This document shows positions 61,795 through 64,000 of a stretch of DNA of 64,000 nt, in pieces. The notes below the pieces were generated by a model. That model searched no databases, was not told the DNA's origin, and was given only the letters and a program-made list of their open reading frames with translations. Every line of letters starts with the position of its first letter. Within the stretch, counting starts at the first letter, position 1. Where the stretch lies: assembly GCA_903813345.2 (NCBI GenBank), contig CAIIXF020000005.1:36831375-36895374 (forward strand), in the 5' to 3' direction. The position numbers were made by a program, and so were the translations under genes. This DNA is from Owenia fusiformis (Eukaryota > Annelida > Polychaeta > Sabellida > Oweniidae).

Positions 61795-63215
61795 TGGCCA
61801 CCATGCAATTTACCCAGCATGACCAAAACCTAATCAGACCTTGGCACTAGTCTGCTCTTGCATCTGTAAACATTTCAAGTTGACAAGGTTAGCGGTTTTC
61901 CTGCAATTTTGATGAGAAGAATTTATTTGTAGTCTTGAACTTTGGGAAAATTTAGATAACATTGTTTGTGACCTAATTTGATGACCTTCGACCTTGAAAA
62001 TTTCACTTTTTCAGACCTCAGTAGGTGTTTTGTAATTAGCTGACCTAAATTTAAATCCAAAATATCAATTTAGAAAATCAAATTTTTGACCTTTTCAAGG
62101 CCACTGAAGGTCAACGAAAGGTCAAATCTGAAATCTAAGGTCAGATTTGAACTTTTGAGAACTTGTAGATGTTTTTTAAAAAAAAATTTGGTCAATTTGG
62201 AGCAAGTTGAAAAATTCAAAATGGCCGCCAAATTGAAAAATTCAAAATGGCCACCATGTAATTCAGCCAGCATACCCAAAACCTAATCAGATCTTGGCAA
62301 TAGTCTGTTCTTGCATCTGTAAAAATTTCAAGTTGAACGGATAAGTGGTTTTCCTGGAATTTTGATGACAAGATTTGTTGAAAAATTCAAAATGGCCACC
62401 ACATAGTTTACCCAGCATGCCCTTAACCTAACCAGATCTTGGCACTAGTCTGCTATTGCATGTGTAAAAATTTCAAGTTGAACAGGTTAGCGGTTTTCTT
62501 GGAATTTTGATGACAAGAATTGATTTGTAGTCTCAAACTTTGAGAAACTTGGATAACATCATTTGTGACCTAGTTTAATGACCTTGACTTTCGACCTTGA
62601 AAATTTCACTTTTTCAGACCTCAGTAGTTGTTTTGTAATTAAGCTGACCTAAATTTAAATCCAAAATATCAATTTAGAAAATCAACTTTTTTTACCTTTT
62701 CAAGGTCACTGAAGGTGAATGAAAGGTCAAATCTGAAATCTAAGGTCAGATTTGAACTTCTGAGAACTTGTAGATGTTTTTAAAAAAAAAATTTGGTCAA
62801 TTTGGAGCAAGTTGAAAAATTCAAAATGGCCGCCAAATTAAAAAATTCAAAATGGCCACCATGTAATTCAGCCAGCATAACCAAAACCTAATCAGATCTT
62901 GGCAATAGTCTGCTCTTGCATCTGTAAAAATTTCAAGTTGAACGGATAAGTGGTTTTCCTGGAATTTTGATGACAAGATTTGTTGAAAAATTCAAAATGG
63001 CCGCCATTTAGTTTACCCAGCATGCCCTTAACCTAATCAGATCTTGGTACTAGTCTGCTCTTGCATCTGTCAAAATTTCAAGTTGAACAGGTAAGCAGTT
63101 ATCCTGGAAATTTGATGACAAGATTTGGTTTATGTCCCGCCCGCCCGCACGCCCAAACGCCCGCCCAACAGCACAAGACGACGACAATATAGCACTTTTT
63201 CAAAGTGCGATAAAA
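61795..63215. repeat. 600-bp tandem duplication of the AAAATGGCCGCC repeat
   Basis: The phrase TTTACCCAGCATG recurs at about 61,809, 62,407 and 63,012, roughly 600 bp apart. Between the copies are GACCTCAGTAG(G/T)TGTTTTGTAATTA, AAGGTCAAATCTGAAATCTAAGG and AAAAATTCAAAATGGCCGCCAAATT in the same order. It ends in CCCGCCCGCCCGCACGCCC and GACGACAATATAGCACTTTTTC, a family terminus shared with 46.1 kb. Confidence 0.85.
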
Positions 63216-63299
63216 AAACAGAGACACAGTTGTCATACTCAAAGTACCATGAGAGAATATATTATACCAAGGTAATTATAATGCTTGATAAGGAGTTGT

Positions 63300-63490
63300 T
63301 TGACAAGACAATGTATTGCTATGAGATAATATATTGCTATAATAAGACAATGCATTGCTATAATAACACAATGTATTGCTATAATAAAACAATGCATTGC
63401 TATAATAAAACAATGTATTGCTATAATAAGACAATGCATTGCTACAATGAGACCATGTATTGCTACAATAAGACAATGCATTGCTATATC
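63300..63490. repeat. 21-bp minisatellite (about 9 units)
   Basis: The unit is close to TATTGCTATAATAAGACAATG. Its period is a multiple of three, so it is open in several frames and on both strands (for example CYNKTMH repeats). It is not considered coding. Confidence 0.85.
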
Positions 63491-63573
63491 TACTTTAAAA
63501 ATTTGACGTTATGAAAAGTGATTCTTCAATTTTTCTGCTTTTTAAAATTATGTTTTAGTGCATTGTTTACTGG

Positions 63574-63855
63574 AAAGGGATTGGTATTGATATGGTGAAC
63601 TGAATTCAACAAGGTTTTTCTCTTAAACCAATTATTGAAAACATTCTGTATATATGATACCAAGAACAAAAGAAGTGTTTGATGTGTTTTCTAAAACAAT
63701 ATAGAGAAAAGTATAAATACATATTTCAAATTATAATGTTACCATCTAAAAGATGACCATTAAATTGACGATGAGTAAAATTTTCAGAATTTTTTGATGA
63801 CTGGTTTAAGAGAAACGCGTGTTCCAAAAGTTCACCATATCGATACCACTCCTTT
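63574..63855. repeat. Palindromic element, family A copy 3 (short)
   Basis: AAAGGGATTGGTATTGATATGG and the complement CCATATCGATACCACTCCTTT enclose arms with TTTCTCTTAAACCA.../...TGGTTTAAGAGAAA and TAAAACAATATAGAGAA. It is a 282-bp derivative of the 55.2-kb element. Confidence 0.75.
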
Positions 63856-64000
63856 GAGCCTGTAAATCAATTTAGCATAATGCAATTTTAAAATAGGATG
63901 AGGACATGAAATGGAAATTGTTATATTCAAAACTTACTCTTCAGCAGATCAGTGTAACATTGGGTAATTCAATTCATTATTCAAATCAAAGCTTTTTAGA

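Noticed and set aside
62070-62286. Overlapping 66-69-residue frames on both strands
   Set aside because: Within the 600-bp tandem repeat; no conservation of frame between the two units was evident.
63125-63514. 129-residue frame with CYNKTM repeats
   Set aside because: Product of the 21-bp minisatellite plus a repeat terminus.

Overview
This is AT-rich, intron-containing animal DNA, most like a marine invertebrate. Reasons: GT-AG introns with good donor and acceptor sites; an inter-alpha-trypsin-inhibitor heavy chain (ITIH) gene; a mitochondrial inner membrane protease gene of the IMMP2L type; and a dense load of foldback elements, MITEs, mini- and macrosatellites and dispersed AAAATGGCCGCC-bearing repeats. 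An invertebrate deuterostome such as a hemichordate or echinoderm is my best guess, but the sequence does not settle the phylum. There are no bacterial operons, CRISPR arrays, rRNA genes or tRNA genes that I can see. All reading was by eye; percent identities are estimates.

Layout. 43-1034 (minus): two-exon gene for a 133-residue protein with two membrane segments. 1.2-6.9 kb: a 21-bp minisatellite, a snap-back element and a 68-bp satellite. 7.2-11 kb: several transposon-derived repeats. 11,891-31,107 (plus): a 12-exon ITIH-like gene reconstructed with consistent splice phases (1,011 residues: signal peptide, VIT, vWA, proline/serine/threonine-rich linker, ITIH C-terminal domain). Its 12.8-kb first intron holds a 10.45-kb element with perfect 71-bp terminal inverted repeats and 5-bp target-site duplications (12,564-23,018), which itself carries a satellite and a 4.4-kb inverted-repeat element. 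31-36.4 kb: dispersed and inverted repeats, including a duplicated exon-like segment. 38,032-43,871 (plus): two tandem intronless genes for type II membrane proteins with a predicted GH130/GT108-like five-bladed propeller, split by a mariner-type MITE. 46,530-49,723 (minus): an ankyrin-repeat protein gene. 49-56 kb: repeats. 56,086-57,113 (minus): the last three coding exons of an IMMP2L-like gene, whose 5' exons lie beyond the window. 57.1-64 kb: repeats inside that gene's intron.

The genes look functionally independent: one secreted matrix/plasma-type protein, two probable Golgi enzymes, one ankyrin scaffold, one mitochondrial protease and one small membrane protein. The most interesting object is the large perfect-TIR transposon. 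Its CACGGTG ends and 5-bp duplication recall Transib/RAG-type elements, yet no transposase frame is visible in it.
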